Part shown: piece after piece, positions 20,488-32,095 of the stretch | How the letters are laid out: every line of letters begins with the position of its first letter | Numbering within the stretch: position 1 is the stretch's first letter | NCBI GenBank assembly: GCA_032622095.1 | Contig: CP136066.1 | Span: 4,487,784-4,551,783, forward strand | DNA length: 64,000 bases | Reading direction: 5' to 3' | Source of the DNA: Siphonodentalium dalli | Taxonomy: Eukaryota; Mollusca; Scaphopoda; Gadilida; Siphonodentaliidae | Made by a program: the position numbers and the translations under genes | The notes under the pieces: generated by a model | Databases searched by the model: none | The model's input: the letters and a program-made list of their open reading frames with translations, nothing else | Told to the model about the DNA's origin: nothing

Positions 20488-20560
20488 CGACCCCGACGAG
20501 ACTCGAACTCGCAATGTTCTGATTCGAAGTCAGACGCCTTATCCATTAGGCCACGAGGCC
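20488..20560 (-). tRNA. tRNA-Arg(TCG)
   Basis: G45>C form. Confidence 0.92.
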
Positions 20561-20788
20561 AGCGAAAGCCGTTTCCCTCATAGTAAAGTCAAGGCGGCGC
20601 CAATGTGATGTTCAAATTAGTTATTTCCATTGAATACTAGATCTTTCGCACACGTGCTGTGAGAAACAGGTGTCCGTTGTGAGAATAAAATTCTCCTGCA
20701 TTCATAAATGAGAGAATCGAAATTACAAATTTCGTCAGGTTTGACTATTAAAAGCAGGCGAAATTTGCGCGCGCACCATTTCAGCCGA

Positions 20789-20881
20789 CCCTCGATATCT
20801 CAGTTGGTAGAGCGGAGGACTGTAGATGCTACGACGTTGTCAGCTATCCTTAGGTCACTGGTTCGAATCCCGTTCGAGGGA
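20789..20881 (+). pseudogene. tRNA-Tyr(GTA), G10>T with 20-nt intron and T-stem change
   Basis: G10>T, an intron one base longer (ACGACGTTGTC), and G63>C in the T stem. The downstream T-run is interrupted (ATTTTGTATC). It shares the 20-nt intron with the old unit at 49024. Possibly still transcribed. Confidence 0.65.
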
Positions 20882-21172
20882 GTGGAGAAAATTTTTATAC
20901 ATATTTTGTATCTTTTGTTTGTTTTTATATTTCCAATAGACCACAATATGTCCGTTCTCCGCTTATATAATGAAGTGTGCGCTTGATGTTGAACCTGAAC
21001 AAATTTCCAATAATCGAATATGGTCTTGACTGTCATTTGATACCCAACATGCGCTAACTTCGAAAATGGCGCCCATTAACACTAAATATGCGCATGTAAA
21101 ACCCGTAGCCGATGGTGACACCAAACTTGACCATTTGGAAACATAAAAATGTTATAAAAATTAATCGACCCC

Positions 21173-23202
21173 TATCTATTGATACTGGTAGACCCCCATA
21201 TGTGGGTGTTATCACCAGGCGCAGTCAGTGCAAGTTAGTGGAGAATAGAGTGATAGGGTGACAAGTTTGTCAGTTAAAAGAATATGTACAGATAAAAGCA
21301 TTTTAAAAACAAAGGTTGCTGTCAGGTTCATGGTTGTAGCTGATAAGCTCTCCTCCTGAACTGGTCAGGGTCAGAGAGCTTGATCAGATCAGGCGGGAGT
21401 TGGTTCCAGAGTATAGCAGTTGATGGGAAGAATGAATGTCTAAAATAGTTTGGCCCAGTATGAATTCGACGATAAGTGTCAGCGTTGCTATATCTGCTGT
21501 GTCTGAGTGGTTTCTGAAGGTAATCTGGGATTGTAATATCTACGTGATTATGGACTATTTTACTGAAGAGGGATAATTTTGAGATGGTTCTTCTGTCCTC
21601 AAGGGGTTTCAGTTCTAATTCTGTCCTCATTTTTGACAAACTTGAGAATCTTGAATAGTCATTAAAAATCCAACGGATGGCCCGATTTTGTACTCGTTCA
21701 ATTTTAGTTATGTTTTCTGAGGTATGAGGGGACCAAATTGCAGCGGCATACTCTAACTTTTGTCTAACCATGGCCTGATAGGCTGCTTTCTTGAGTGCTT
21801 TATTTTGTGTTTTGATATTCCTTTTTAAGAATCCCAGGGACTGATTTGCACTTAGAGTTGTTCGTTGTATGTGGGCATTAAATGAGAGATTGTTTGTGAA
21901 GTCGATTCCCAAATATCGCGCGTTATTGACATGATCAAGTATTTGGGAGTGTAGGATGTAGTCCCAAATTATGGGTTTTGCTTTGCGGCTGACTGTGAGG
22001 ACTTGGCATTTTGAGGGGTTGAAGGCCATATCCCAATTTTGCTCCCATGTCTGTAGTTTGTTTAGGTCATTTTGTAATTGTTCGCAGTCTTTTGAGTTTG
22101 TTATTGTCATGTATAGTGCGGTGTCATCAGCAAATAAGCGTGTTTGAGCAGTTATGTGGTTTGGTAAATCATTGATGTACACCAGGAACATCAGGGGCCC
22201 TAGGACAGAGCCCTGGGGTACCCCAGATGTCACTGAGACTTCAGAGGAGGCATCCCCCTCCAGGACAACAACTTGGGTTCTGTTGTTGAGAAAGGCTCTG
22301 ATCCAGTTTAATGTGGTTCCACCAATGCCGTAATGATCAAGTTTATAGAGCAATTTGCCATGGTTTACCTTGTCAAAGGCTTTACTGAAATCAAGCAAGA
22401 TAAGATCAGTCTGCTGTCCTGCAGCAAGGCGTCTCAAAAGATCATCAGCTAGTTGCACGAGTTGTGTTTCACATGATTTTCTTTCCCTGAAGCCATGCTG
22501 CAGATCAGAGAGGATCTTATTCTTTTTTAGATGCTTCGTGATGTTGGATGCGATGATGTGCTCAGTTAGTTTGCAGATGATACAGGTGAGGGTGATCGGT
22601 CTATAATTTGCCGGGTTTGTTTTATCACCCTTCTTGTATACAGGAACCACATTACCCTTTGTCCAGTCCTGTGGGAGGACACCTTCCTTCAAGGTCTTTT
22701 GAATAAGATTGGTAAGAAGGGGGGCAATTTCGTATCGGAGTTGTTTCAGAATAATTGGTTTAATATTGTCTGGCCCAGCTGCTTTATTTATTTTAAGATT
22801 TGATAGGAGTTTAAGGATTCCTTCCTCTGATACCTCTATGTTTTCCATGTTGGGATATCCAAAGTTGTTGGTGGTCACAAAGGTTTCACTGAAATGGCCC
22901 CTGATGGAGGCTAGGGAGAATTGTGACAGAGTGAGAGGGTTCCTGGGTGAGAAGACTGACTGAAATTGATTATTTAGGGTATTTGCTTTGTCTATATTGT
23001 TTGTTTGTATTTTACCTGCTGGGTCTTTTATGGGCCCAATGCTTCTCTGAGACTGTCGGGTATTCTTAATGAATGAGAACAGACTCTTAGTAATTGGTCG
23101 GTAGTTGTTGTTTTGAGAGTCGTCACGTGAGTTTTCATTGGCAACTTCAAGGATGGTGCTGAGGTGTTTGTCATATGCCAGCTTAATTTCTTTCTTAAGC
23201 TC
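21173..23202 (-). mobile_element. 5'-truncated LINE, copy 2
   Basis: Same 2,030-bp element, same truncation point and same junction within the tRNA-Arg as 15750-17779. Identical ends mean it was copied with its flanks, not inserted anew. Confidence 0.88.
21328..23202 (-). CDS. LINE ORF2 fragment: reverse transcriptase, copy 2
   Basis: The frame and the predicted protein from 22878 down match copy 1, with the catalytic FADD at 22123-22134. The frame is open to the 5' edge. No difference from copy 1 was seen, so the duplication is recent or has been homogenised. Confidence 0.85.
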   Translation of the reverse strand, partial: ELKKEIKLAYDKHLSTILEVANENSRDDSQNNNYRPITKSLFSFIKNTRQSQRSIGPIKDPAGKIQTNNIDKANTLNNQFQSVFSPRNPLTLSQFSLASIRGHFSETFVTTNNFGYPNMENIEVSEEGILKLLSNLKINKAAGPDNIKPIILKQLRYEIAPLLTNLIQKTLKEGVLPQDWTKGNVVPVYKKGDKTNPANYRPITLTCIICKLTEHIIASNITKHLKKNKILSDLQHGFRERKSCETQLVQLADDLLRRLAAGQQTDLILLDFSKAFDKVNHGKLLYKLDHYGIGGTTLNWIRAFLNNRTQVVVLEGDASSEVSVTSGVPQGSVLGPLMFLVYINDLPNHITAQTRLFADDTALYMTITNSKDCEQLQNDLNKLQTWEQNWDMAFNPSKCQVLTVSRKAKPIIWDYILHSQILDHVNNARYLGIDFTNNLSFNAHIQRTTLSANQSLGFLKRNIKTQNKALKKAAYQAMVRQKLEYAAAIWSPHTSENITKIERVQNRAIRWIFNDYSRFSSLSKMRTELELKPLEDRRTISKLSLFSKIVHNHVDITIPDYLQKPLRHSRYSNADTYRRIHTGPNYFRHSFFPSTAILWNQLPPDLIKLSDPDQFRRRAYQLQP

Positions 23203-23496
23203 GACGAGACTCGAACTCGCAATCTTCTGATTCGAAGTCAGACGCCTTATCCATTAGGCCACGAGGCCAGCGAAAGCCGTTTCCCTCATAGTAAAGTCAA
23301 GGCGGCGCCAATGTGATGTTCAAATTAGTTATTTCCATTGAATACTAGATCTTTCGCACACGTGCTGTGAGAAACAGGTGTCCGTTGTGAGAATAAAATT
23401 CTCCTGCATTCATAAATGAGAGAATCGAAATTACAAATTTCGTCAGGTTTGACTATTAAAAGCAGGCGAAATTTGCGCGCGCACCATTTCAGCCGA

Positions 23497-23588
23497 CCCT
23501 CGATATCTCAGTTGGTAGAGCGGAGGACTGTAGATGCTACGACTTGTCAGCTATCCTTAGGTCACTGGTTCGAATCCGGTTCGAGGGA
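23497..23588 (+). tRNA. tRNA-Tyr(GTA), G10>T variant
   Basis: Duplicate of 18074-18165. Confidence 0.8.
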
Positions 23589-23874
23589 GTGGAGAACATT
23601 TTTATACATATTTTTTTTATCTTTTGTTTGTTTTTATATTTCCAATATACCACAATATGTCCGTTCTCCGCTTATATAATGAAGTGTGCGCTTGATGTTA
23701 AACCTGAACAAATTTCCAATAATCGAATATGGTCTTGACTGTCATTTGATACCCAACATGCGCTAACTTCGAAAATGGCGCCCATTAACACTAAATATGC
23801 GCATGTAAAACCCTTAGCCGATGGTGACACCAAACTTGACCATTTGGAAACATAAAAATGTTATAAAAATTAAT

Positions 23875-23947
23875 CGACCCCGACGAGACTCGAACTCGCA
23901 ATCTTCTGATTCGAAGTCAGACGCCTTATCCATTAGGCCTCGAGGCC
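23875..23947 (-). tRNA. tRNA-Arg(TCG), T8>A variant
   Basis: Duplicate of 18452-18524. Confidence 0.78.
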
Positions 23948-24173
23948 AGGGAAAGCCATTTCCCTCATAGTAAAGTCAAGGCGGCGTCAATGTGATGTTC
24001 AAATTAGTTATTTCCATTGAATACTAGATCTTTCGCACACGTGCTGTGAGAAACAGGTGTCCGTTGTGAGAATAAAATTCTCCTGCATTCATAAATGAGA
24101 GAATCGAAATTACAAATTTCGTCAGGTTTGACTATTAAAAGCAGGCGAAATTTGCGCGCACCATTTCAGCCGA

Positions 24174-24265
24174 CCCTCGATAGCTCAGTTGGTAGAGCGG
24201 AGGACTGTAGATGCTACGACTTGTCAGCTATCCTTAGGTCACTGGTTCGAATCCGGTTCGAGGGA
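24174..24265 (+). tRNA. tRNA-Tyr(GTA)
   Basis: Duplicate of 18751-18842, with the same upstream 2-bp loss. Confidence 0.93.
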
Positions 24266-24551
24266 GTGGAGAAAATTTTTATACATAATTTTTTTATCTT
24301 TTGTTTGTTTTTATATTTCCAATAGACCACAATATGTCCGTTCTCCGCTTATATAATGAAGTGTGCGCTTGATGTTGAACCTGAACAAATTTCCAATAAT
24401 CGAATATGGTCTTGACTGTCATTTGATACCCAACATGCGCTAACTTCGAAAATGGCGCCCATTAACACTAAATATGCGCATGTAAAACCCGTAGCCGATG
24501 GTGACACCAAACTTGACCATTTGGAAACATAAAAATGTTATAAAAATTAAT

Positions 24552-24624
24552 CGACCCCGACGAGACTCGAACTCGCAATCTTCTGATTCGAAGTCAGACG
24601 CCTTATCCATTAGGCCACGAGGCC
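24552..24624 (-). tRNA. tRNA-Arg(TCG)
   Basis: Gene as 65-137. The 5' flank reads CCAGAGAAAG, a marker shared with 25910, 29986 and 31344. Confidence 0.93.
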
Positions 24625-24852
24625 AGAGAAAGCCATTTCCCTCATAGTAAAGTCAAGGCGGCGCCAATGTGATGTTCAAATTAGTTATTTCCATTGAATA
24701 CTAGATCTTTCGCACACGTGCTGTGAGAAACAGGTGTCCGTTGTGAGAATAAAATTCTCCTGCATTCATAAATGAGAGAATCGAAATTACAAATTTCGTC
24801 AGGTTTGACTATTAAAAGCAGGCGAAATTTGCGCGCGCACCATTTCAGCCGA

Positions 24853-24944
24853 CCCTCGATAGCTCAGTTGGTAGAGCGGAGGACTGTAGATGCTACGACT
24901 TGTCAGCTATCCTTAGGTCACTGGTTCGAATCCGGTTCGAGGGA
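24853..24944 (+). tRNA. tRNA-Tyr(GTA)
   Basis: As 366-457; no change seen. Confidence 0.94.
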
Positions 24945-25230
24945 GTGGAGAAAATTTTTATACATATTTTTTTTATCTTTTGTTTGTTTTTATATTTCCA
25001 ATAGACCACAATATGTCCGTTCTCCGCTTATATAATGAAGTGTGCGCTTGATGTTGAACCTGAACAAATTTCCAATAATCGAATATGGTCTTGACTGTCA
25101 TTTGATACCCAACATGCGCTAACTTCGAAAATGGCGCCCATTAACACTAAATATGCGCATGTAAAACCCGTAGCCGATGGTGACACCAAACTTGACCATT
25201 TGGAAACATAAAAATGTTATAAAAATTAAT

Positions 25231-25303
25231 CGACCCCGACGAGACTCGAACTCGCAATGTTCTGATTCGAAGTCAGACGCCTTATCCATTAGGCCACGAG
25301 GCC
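25231..25303 (-). tRNA. tRNA-Arg(TCG)
   Basis: G45>C form. Confidence 0.92.
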
Positions 25304-25531
25304 AGCGAAAGCCGTTTCCCTCATAGTAAAGTCAAGGCGGCGCCAATGTGATGTTCAAATTAGTTATTTCCATTGAATACTAGATCTTTCGCACACGTGC
25401 TGTGAGAAACAGGTGTCCGTTGTGAGAATAAAATTCTCCTGCATTCATAAATGAGAGAATCGAAATTACAAATTTCGTCAGGTTTGACTATTAAAAGCAG
25501 GCGAAATTTGCGCGCGCACCATTTCAGCCGA

Positions 25532-25623
25532 CCCTCGATATCTCAGTTGGTAGAGCGGAGGACTGTAGATGCTACGACTTGTCAGCTATCCTTAGGTCAC
25601 TGGTTCGAATCCGGTTCGAGGGA
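25532..25623 (+). tRNA. tRNA-Tyr(GTA), G10>T variant
   Basis: G10>T with AACATTTTT flank but the AATAGACC spacer subtype. Confidence 0.8.
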
Positions 25624-25909
25624 GTGGAGAACATTTTTATACATATTTTTTTTATCTTTTGTTTGTTTTTATATTTCCAATAGACCACAATATGTCCGTT
25701 CTCCGCTTATATAATGAAGTGTGCGCTTGATGTTGAACCTGAACAAATTTCCAATAATCGAATATGGTCTTGACTGTCATTTGATACCCAACATGCGCTA
25801 ACTTCGAAAATGGCGCCCATTAACACTAAATATGCGCATGTAAAACCCGTAGCCGATGGTGACACCAAACTTGACCATTTGGAAACATAAAAATGTTATA
25901 AAAATTAAT

Positions 25910-25982
25910 CGACCCCGACGAGACTCGAACTCGCAATCTTCTGATTCGAAGTCAGACGCCTTATCCATTAGGCCACGAGGCC
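25910..25982 (-). tRNA. tRNA-Arg(TCG)
   Basis: Gene as 65-137, with the AGAG flank marker. Confidence 0.93.
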
Positions 25983-26210
25983 AGAGAAAGCCATTTCCCT
26001 CATAGTAAAGTCAAGGCGGCGCCAATGTGATGTTCAAATTAGTTATTTCCATTGAATACTAGATCTTTCGCACACGTGCTGTGAGAAACAGGTGTCCGTT
26101 GTGAGAATAAAATTCTCCTGCATTCATAAATGAGAGAATCGAAATTACAAATTTCGTCAGGTTTGACTATTAAAAGCAGGCGAAATTTGCGCGCGCACCA
26201 TTTCAGCCGA

Positions 26211-26302
26211 CCCTCGATAGCTCAGTTGGTAGAGCGGAGGACTGTAGATGCTACGACTTGTCAGCTATCCTTAGGTCACTGGTTCGAATCCGGTTCGAGG
26301 GA
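26211..26302 (+). tRNA. tRNA-Tyr(GTA)
   Basis: As 366-457; no change seen. Confidence 0.94.
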
Positions 26303-26588
26303 GTGGAGAAAATTTTTATACATATTTTTTTTATCTTTTGTTTGTTTTTATATTTCCAATAGACCACAATATGTCCGTTCTCCGCTTATATAATGAAGTG
26401 TGCGCTTGATGTTGAACCTGAACAAATTTCCAATAATCGAATATGGTCTTGACTGTCATTTGATACCCAACATGCGCTAACTTCGAAAATGGCGCCCATT
26501 AACACTAAATATGCGCATGTAAAACCCGTAGCCGATGGTGACACCAAACTTGACCATTTGGAAACATAAAAATGTTATAAAAATTAAT

Positions 26589-26661
26589 CGACCCCGACGA
26601 GACTCGAACTCGCAATGTTCTGATTCGAAGTCAGACGCCTTATCCATTAGGCCACGAGGCC
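26589..26661 (-). tRNA. tRNA-Arg(TCG)
   Basis: G45>C form. Confidence 0.92.
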
Positions 26662-26889
26662 AGCGAAAGCCGTTTCCCTCATAGTAAAGTCAAGGCGGCG
26701 CCAATGTGATGTTCAAATTAGTTATTTCCATTGAATACTAGATCTTTCGCACACGTGCTGTGAGAAACAGGTGTCCGTTGTGAGAATAAAATTCTCCTGC
26801 ATTCATAAATGAGAGAATCGAAATTACAAATTTCGTCAGGTTTGACTATTAAAAGCAGGCGAAATTTGCGCGCGCACCATTTCAGCCGA

Positions 26890-26981
26890 CCCTCGATATC
26901 TCAGTTGGTAGAGCGGAGGACTGTAGATGCTACGACTTGTCAGCTATCCTTAGGTCACTGGTTCGAATCCGGTTCGAGGGA
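26890..26981 (+). tRNA. tRNA-Tyr(GTA), G10>T variant
   Basis: G10>T. The second T-run is one base longer here. Confidence 0.8.
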
Positions 26982-27268
26982 GTGGAGAACATTTTTATAC
27001 ATATTTTTTTTTATCTTTTGTTTGTTTTTATATTTCCAATATACCACAATATGTCCGTTCTCCGCTTATATAATGAAGTGTGCGCTTGATGTTAAACCTG
27101 AACAAATTTCCAATAATCGAATATGGTCTTGACTGTCATTTGATACCCAACATGCGCTAACTTCGAAAATGGCGCCCATTAACACTAAATATGCGCATGT
27201 AAAACCCGTAGCCGATGGTGACACCAAACTTGACCATTTGGAAACATAAAAATGTTATAAAAATTAAT

Positions 27269-27341
27269 CGACCCCGACGAGACTCGAACTCGCAATCTTC
27301 TGATTCGAAGTCAGACGCCTTATCCATTAGGCCACGAGGCC
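27269..27341 (-). tRNA. tRNA-Arg(TCG)
   Basis: As 65-137; no change seen. Confidence 0.93.
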
Positions 27342-27569
27342 AGCGAAAGCCATTTCCCTCATAGTAAAGTCAAGGCGGCGTCAATGTGATGTTCAAATTA
27401 GTTATTTCCATTGAATACTAGATCTTTCGCACACGTGCTGTGAGAAACAGGTGCCCGTTGTGAGAATAAAATTCTCCTGCATTCATAAATGAGAGAATCG
27501 AAATTACAAATTTCGTCAGGTTTGACTATTAAAAGCAGGCGAAATTTGCGCGCGCACCATTTCAGCCGA

Positions 27570-27662
27570 CCCTCGATAGCTCAGTTGGTAGACCGGAGGA
27601 CTGTAGATGCTACGACTTGTCAGCTATCCTTAGGTCACTGGTTCGAATCAGGGTTCGAGGGA
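27570..27662 (+). pseudogene. tRNA-Tyr(GTA), damaged D and T stems
   Basis: Same allele as 20109-20201 (G24>C and the AATCAGGG T arm). Confidence 0.75.
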
Positions 27663-27948
27663 GTGGAGAAAATTTTTATACATATTTTTTTTATCTTTTG
27701 TTTGTTTTTATATTTCCAATAGACCACAATATGTCCGTTCTCCGCTTATATAATGAAGTGTGCGCTTGATGTTGAACCTGAACAAATTTCCAATAATCGA
27801 ATATGGTCTTGACTGTCATTTGATACCCAACATGCGCTAACTTCGAAAATGGCGCCCATTAACACTAAATATGCGCATGTAAAACCCGTAGCCGATGGTG
27901 ACACCAAACTTGACCATTTGGAAACATAAAAATGTTATAAAAATTAAT

Positions 27949-28021
27949 CGACCCCGACGAGACTCGAACTCGCAATCTTCTGATTCGAAGTCAGACGCCT
28001 TATCCATTAGGCCACGAGGCC
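27949..28021 (-). tRNA. tRNA-Arg(TCG)
   Basis: Gene as 65-137. ATTACCC flank, and ACGCGT in place of the E-box. Confidence 0.93.
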
Positions 28022-28249
28022 AGCGAAAGCCATTACCCTCATAGTAAAGTCAAGGCGGCGTCAATGTGATGTTCAAATTAGTTATTTCCATTGAATACTA
28101 GATCTTTCGCACGCGTACTGTGAGAAACAGGTGTCCGTTGTGAGAATAAAATTCTCCTGCATTCATAAATGAGAGAATCGAAATTACAAATTTCGTCAGG
28201 TTTGACTATTAAAAGCAGGCGAAATTTGCGCGCGCACCATTTCAGCCGA

Positions 28250-28341
28250 CCCTCGATAGCTCAGTTGGTAGAGCGGAGGACTGTAGATGCTACGACTTGT
28301 CAGCTATCCTTAGGTCACTGGTTCGAATCCGGTTCGAGGGA
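28250..28341 (+). tRNA. tRNA-Tyr(GTA)
   Basis: As 366-457; no change seen. Confidence 0.94.
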
Positions 28342-28627
28342 GTGGAGAAAATTTTTATACATATTTTTTTTATCTTTTGTTTGTTTTTATATTTCCAATA
28401 GACCACAATATGTCCGTTCTCCGCTTATATAATGAAGTGTGCGCTTGATGTTGAACCTGAACAAATTTCCAATAATCGAATATGGTCTTGACTGTCATTT
28501 GATACCCAACATGCGCTAACTTCGAAAATGGCGCCCATTAACACTAAATATGCGCATGTAAAACCCGTAGCCGATGGTGACACCAAACTTGACCATTTGG
28601 AAACATAAAAATGTTATAAAAATTAAT

Positions 28628-28700
28628 CGACCCCGACGAGACTCGAACTCGCAATCTTCTGATTCGAAGTCAGACGCCTTATCCATTAGGCCACGAGGCC
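28628..28700 (-). tRNA. tRNA-Arg(TCG)
   Basis: As 65-137; no change seen. Confidence 0.93.
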
Positions 28701-28928
28701 AGCGAAAGCCATTTCCCTCATAGTAAAGTCAAGGCGGCGCCAATGTGATGTTCAAATTAGTTATTTCCATTGAATACTAGATCTTTCGCACACGTGCTGT
28801 GAGAAACAAGTGTCCGTTGTGAGAATAAAATTCTCCTGCATTCATAAATGAGAGAATCGAAATTACAAATTTCGTCAGGTTTGACTATTAAAAGCAGGCG
28901 AAATTTGCGCGCGCACCATTTCAGCCGA

Positions 28929-29020
28929 CCCTCGATAGCTCAGTTGGTAGAGCGGAGGACTGTAGATGCTACGACTTGTCAGCTATCCTTAGGTCACTGG
29001 TTCGAATCCGGTTCGAGGGA
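28929..29020 (+). tRNA. tRNA-Tyr(GTA)
   Basis: Gene as 366-457. The upstream spacer has ACAAGTG for ACAGGTG. Confidence 0.94.
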
Positions 29021-29306
29021 GTGGAGAAAATTTTTATACATATTTTTTTTATCTTTTGTTTGTTTTTATATTTCCAATAGACCACAATATGTCCGTTCTC
29101 CGCTTATATAATGAAGTGTGCGCTTGATGTTGAACCTGAACAAATTTCCAATAATCGAATATGGTCTTGACTGTCATTTGATACCCAACATGCGCTAACT
29201 TCGAAAATGGCGCCCATTAACACTAAATATGCGCATGTAAAACCCGTAGCCGATGGTGACACCAAACTTGACCATTTGGAAACATAAAAATGTTATAAAA
29301 ATTAAT

Positions 29307-29378
29307 CACCCCGACGAGACTCGAACTCGCAATCTTCTGATTCGAAGTCAGACGCCTTATCCATTAGGCCACGAGGCC
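29307..29378 (-). tRNA. tRNA-Arg(TCG), 1-nt acceptor deletion
   Basis: One base is missing at the 3' acceptor end (ATCACCCC instead of ATCGACCCC on the + strand). The terminal 1-72 pair or the discriminator is lost and the gene is 72 nt. Function is doubtful. Confidence 0.7.
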
Positions 29379-29606
29379 AGCGAAAGCCAATACCCTCATA
29401 GTAAAGTCAAGGCGGCGTCAATGTGATGTTCAAATTAGTTATTTCCATTGAATACTAGATCTTTCGCACGCGTGCTGTGAGAAACAGGTGTCCGTTGTGA
29501 GAATAAAATTCTCCTGCATTCATAAATGAGAGAATCGAAATTACAAATTTCGTCAGGTTTGACTATTAAAAGCAGGCGAAATTTGCGCGCGCACCATTTC
29601 AGCCGA

Positions 29607-29698
29607 CCCTCGATAGCTCAGTTGGTAGAGCGGAGGACTGTAGATGCTACGACTTGTCAGCTATCCTTAGGTCACTGGTTCGAATCCGGTTCGAGGGA
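29607..29698 (+). tRNA. tRNA-Tyr(GTA)
   Basis: As 366-457. One extra G in the downstream spacer (GAAGGTGTGC). Confidence 0.94.
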
Positions 29699-29985
29699 GT
29701 GGAGAAAATTTTTATACATATTTTTTTTATCTTTTGTTTGTTTTTATATTTCCAATAGACCACAATATGTCCGTTCTCCGCTTATATAATGAAGGTGTGC
29801 GCTTGATGTTGAACCTGAACAAATTTCCAATAATCGAATATGGTCTTGACTGTCATTTGATACCCAACATGCGCTAACTTCGAAAATGGCGCCCATTAAC
29901 ACTAAATATGCGCATGTAAAACCCGTAGCCGATGGTGACACCAAACTTGACCATTTGGAAACATAAAAATGTTATAAAAATTAAT

Positions 29986-30058
29986 CGACCCCGACGAGAC
30001 TCGAACTCGCAATCTTCTGATTCGAAGTCAGACGCCTTATCCATTAGGCCACGAGGCC
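29986..30058 (-). tRNA. tRNA-Arg(TCG)
   Basis: Gene as 65-137, with the AGAG flank marker. Confidence 0.93.
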
Positions 30059-30286
30059 AGAGAAAGCCATTTCCCTCATAGTAAAGTCAAGGCGGCGCCA
30101 ATGTGATGTTCAAATTAGTTATTTCCATTGAATACTAGATCTTTCGCACACGTGCTGTGAGAAACAGGTGTCCGTTGTGAGAATAAAATTCTCCTGCATT
30201 CATAAATGAGAGAATCGAAATTACAAATTTCGTCAGGTTTGACTATTAAAAGCAGGCGAAATTTGCGCGCGCACCATTTCAGCCGA

Positions 30287-30378
30287 CCCTCGATAGCTCA
30301 GTTGGTAGAGCGGAGGACTGTAGATGCTACGACTTGTCAGCTATCCTTAGGTCACTGGTTCGAATCCGGTTCGAGGGA
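30287..30378 (+). tRNA. tRNA-Tyr(GTA)
   Basis: As 366-457; no change seen. Confidence 0.94.
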
Positions 30379-30664
30379 GTGGAGAAAATTTTTATACATA
30401 TTTTTTTTATCTTTTGTTTGTTTTTATATTTCCAATAGACCACAATATGTCCGTTCTCCGCTTATATAATGAAGTGTGCGCTTGATGTTGAACCTGAACA
30501 AATTTCCAATAATCGAATATGGTCTTGACTGTCATTTGATACCCAACATGCGCTAACTTCGAAAATGGCGCCCATTAACACTAAATATGCGCATGTAAAA
30601 CCCGTAGCCGATGGTGACACCAAACTTGACCATTTGGAAACATAAAAATGTTATAAAAATTAAT

Positions 30665-30737
30665 CGACCCCGACGAGACTCGAACTCGCAATGTTCTGAT
30701 TCGAAGTCAGACGCCTTATCCATTAGGCCACGAGGCC
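30665..30737 (-). tRNA. tRNA-Arg(TCG)
   Basis: G45>C form. Confidence 0.92.
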
Positions 30738-30965
30738 AGCGAAAGCCGTTTCCCTCATAGTAAAGTCAAGGCGGCGCCAATGTGATGTTCAAATTAGTTA
30801 TTTCCATTGAATACTAGATCTTTCGCACACGTGCTGTGAGAAACAGGTGTCCGTTGTGAGAATAAAATTCTCCTGCATTCATAAATGAGAGAATCGAAAT
30901 TACAAATTTCGTCAGGTTTGACTATTAAAAGCAGGCGAAATTTGCGCGCGCACCATTTCAGCCGA

Positions 30966-31057
30966 CCCTCGATATCTCAGTTGGTAGAGCGGAGGACTGT
31001 AGATGCTACGACTTGTCAGCTATCCTTAGGTCACTGGTTCGAATCCGGTTCGAGGGA
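30966..31057 (+). tRNA. tRNA-Tyr(GTA), G10>T variant
   Basis: Higher-order partner of 25532-25623. Confidence 0.8.
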
Positions 31058-31343
31058 GTGGAGAACATTTTTATACATATTTTTTTTATCTTTTGTTTGT
31101 TTTTATATTTCCAATAGACCACAATATGTCCGTTCTCCGCTTATATAATGAAGTGTGCGCTTGATGTTGAACCTGAACAAATTTCCATTAATCGAATATG
31201 GTCTTGACTGTCATTTGATACCCAACATGCGCTAACTTCGAAAATGGCGCCCATTAACACTAAATATGCGCATGTAAAACCCGTAGCCGATGGTGACACC
31301 AAACTTGACCATTTGGAAACATAAAAATGTTATAAAAATTAAT

Positions 31344-31416
31344 CGACCCCGACGAGACTCGAACTCGCAATCTTCTGATTCGAAGTCAGACGCCTTATCC
31401 ATTAGGCCACGAGGCC
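31344..31416 (-). tRNA. tRNA-Arg(TCG)
   Basis: Gene as 65-137, with the AGAG flank marker. Confidence 0.93.
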
Positions 31417-31644
31417 AGAGAAAGCCATTTCCCTCATAGTAAAGTCAAGGCGGCGCCAATGTGATGTTCAAATTAGTTATTTCCATTGAATACTAGATCT
31501 TTCGCACACGTGCTGTGAGAAACAGGTGTCCGTTGTGAGAATAAAATTCTCCTGCATTCATAAATGAGAGAATCGAAATTACAAATTTCGTCAGGTTTGA
31601 CTATTAAAAGCAGGCGAAATTTGCGCGCGCACCATTTCAGCCGA

Positions 31645-31736
31645 CCCTCGATAGCTCAGTTGGTAGAGCGGAGGACTGTAGATGCTACGACTTGTCAGCT
31701 ATCCTTAGGTCACTGGTTCGAATCCGGTTCGAGGGA
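31645..31736 (+). tRNA. tRNA-Tyr(GTA)
   Basis: As 366-457; no change seen. Confidence 0.94.
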
Positions 31737-32022
31737 GTGGAGAAAATTTTTATACATATTTTTTTTATCTTTTGTTTGTTTTTATATTTCCAATAGACCA
31801 CAATATGTCCGTTCTCCGCTTATATAATGAAGTGTGCGCTTGATGTTGAACCTGAACAAATTTCCAATAATCGAATATGGTCTTGACTGTCATTTGATAC
31901 CCAACATGCGCTAACTTCGAAAATGGCGCCCATTAACACTAAATATGCGCATGTAAAACCCGTAGCCGATGGTGACACCAAACTTGACCATTTGGAAACA
32001 TAAAAATGTTATAAAAATTAAT

Positions 32023-32095
32023 CGACCCCGACGAGACTCGAACTCGCAATGTTCTGATTCGAAGTCAGACGCCTTATCCATTAGGCCACGAGGCC
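32023..32095 (-). tRNA. tRNA-Arg(TCG)
   Basis: G45>C form. Confidence 0.92.

Larger units (their letters stand above)
17780..21172. repeat. tRNA-Tyr/tRNA-Arg tandem array, block 3
   Basis: Five units lie between the two LINE copies. They include three G10>T Tyr units and two damaged Tyr genes, making this the most mutated stretch of the middle array. Confidence 0.95.
21166..23268 (-). pseudogene. tRNA-Arg(TCG) split by LINE, duplicate
   Basis: Same split as at 15743-17845: 21166-21172 and 23203-23268, offset by 5,423 bp. Confidence 0.92.
24552..29985. repeat. 8-unit higher-order repeat, copy 1
   Basis: Units in order: AGAG marker, G10>T, AGAG marker, G10>T, damaged Tyr, ATTACCC marker, ACAAGTG marker, AATACCC marker. 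The same order returns 5,434 bp later. Confidence 0.85.
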
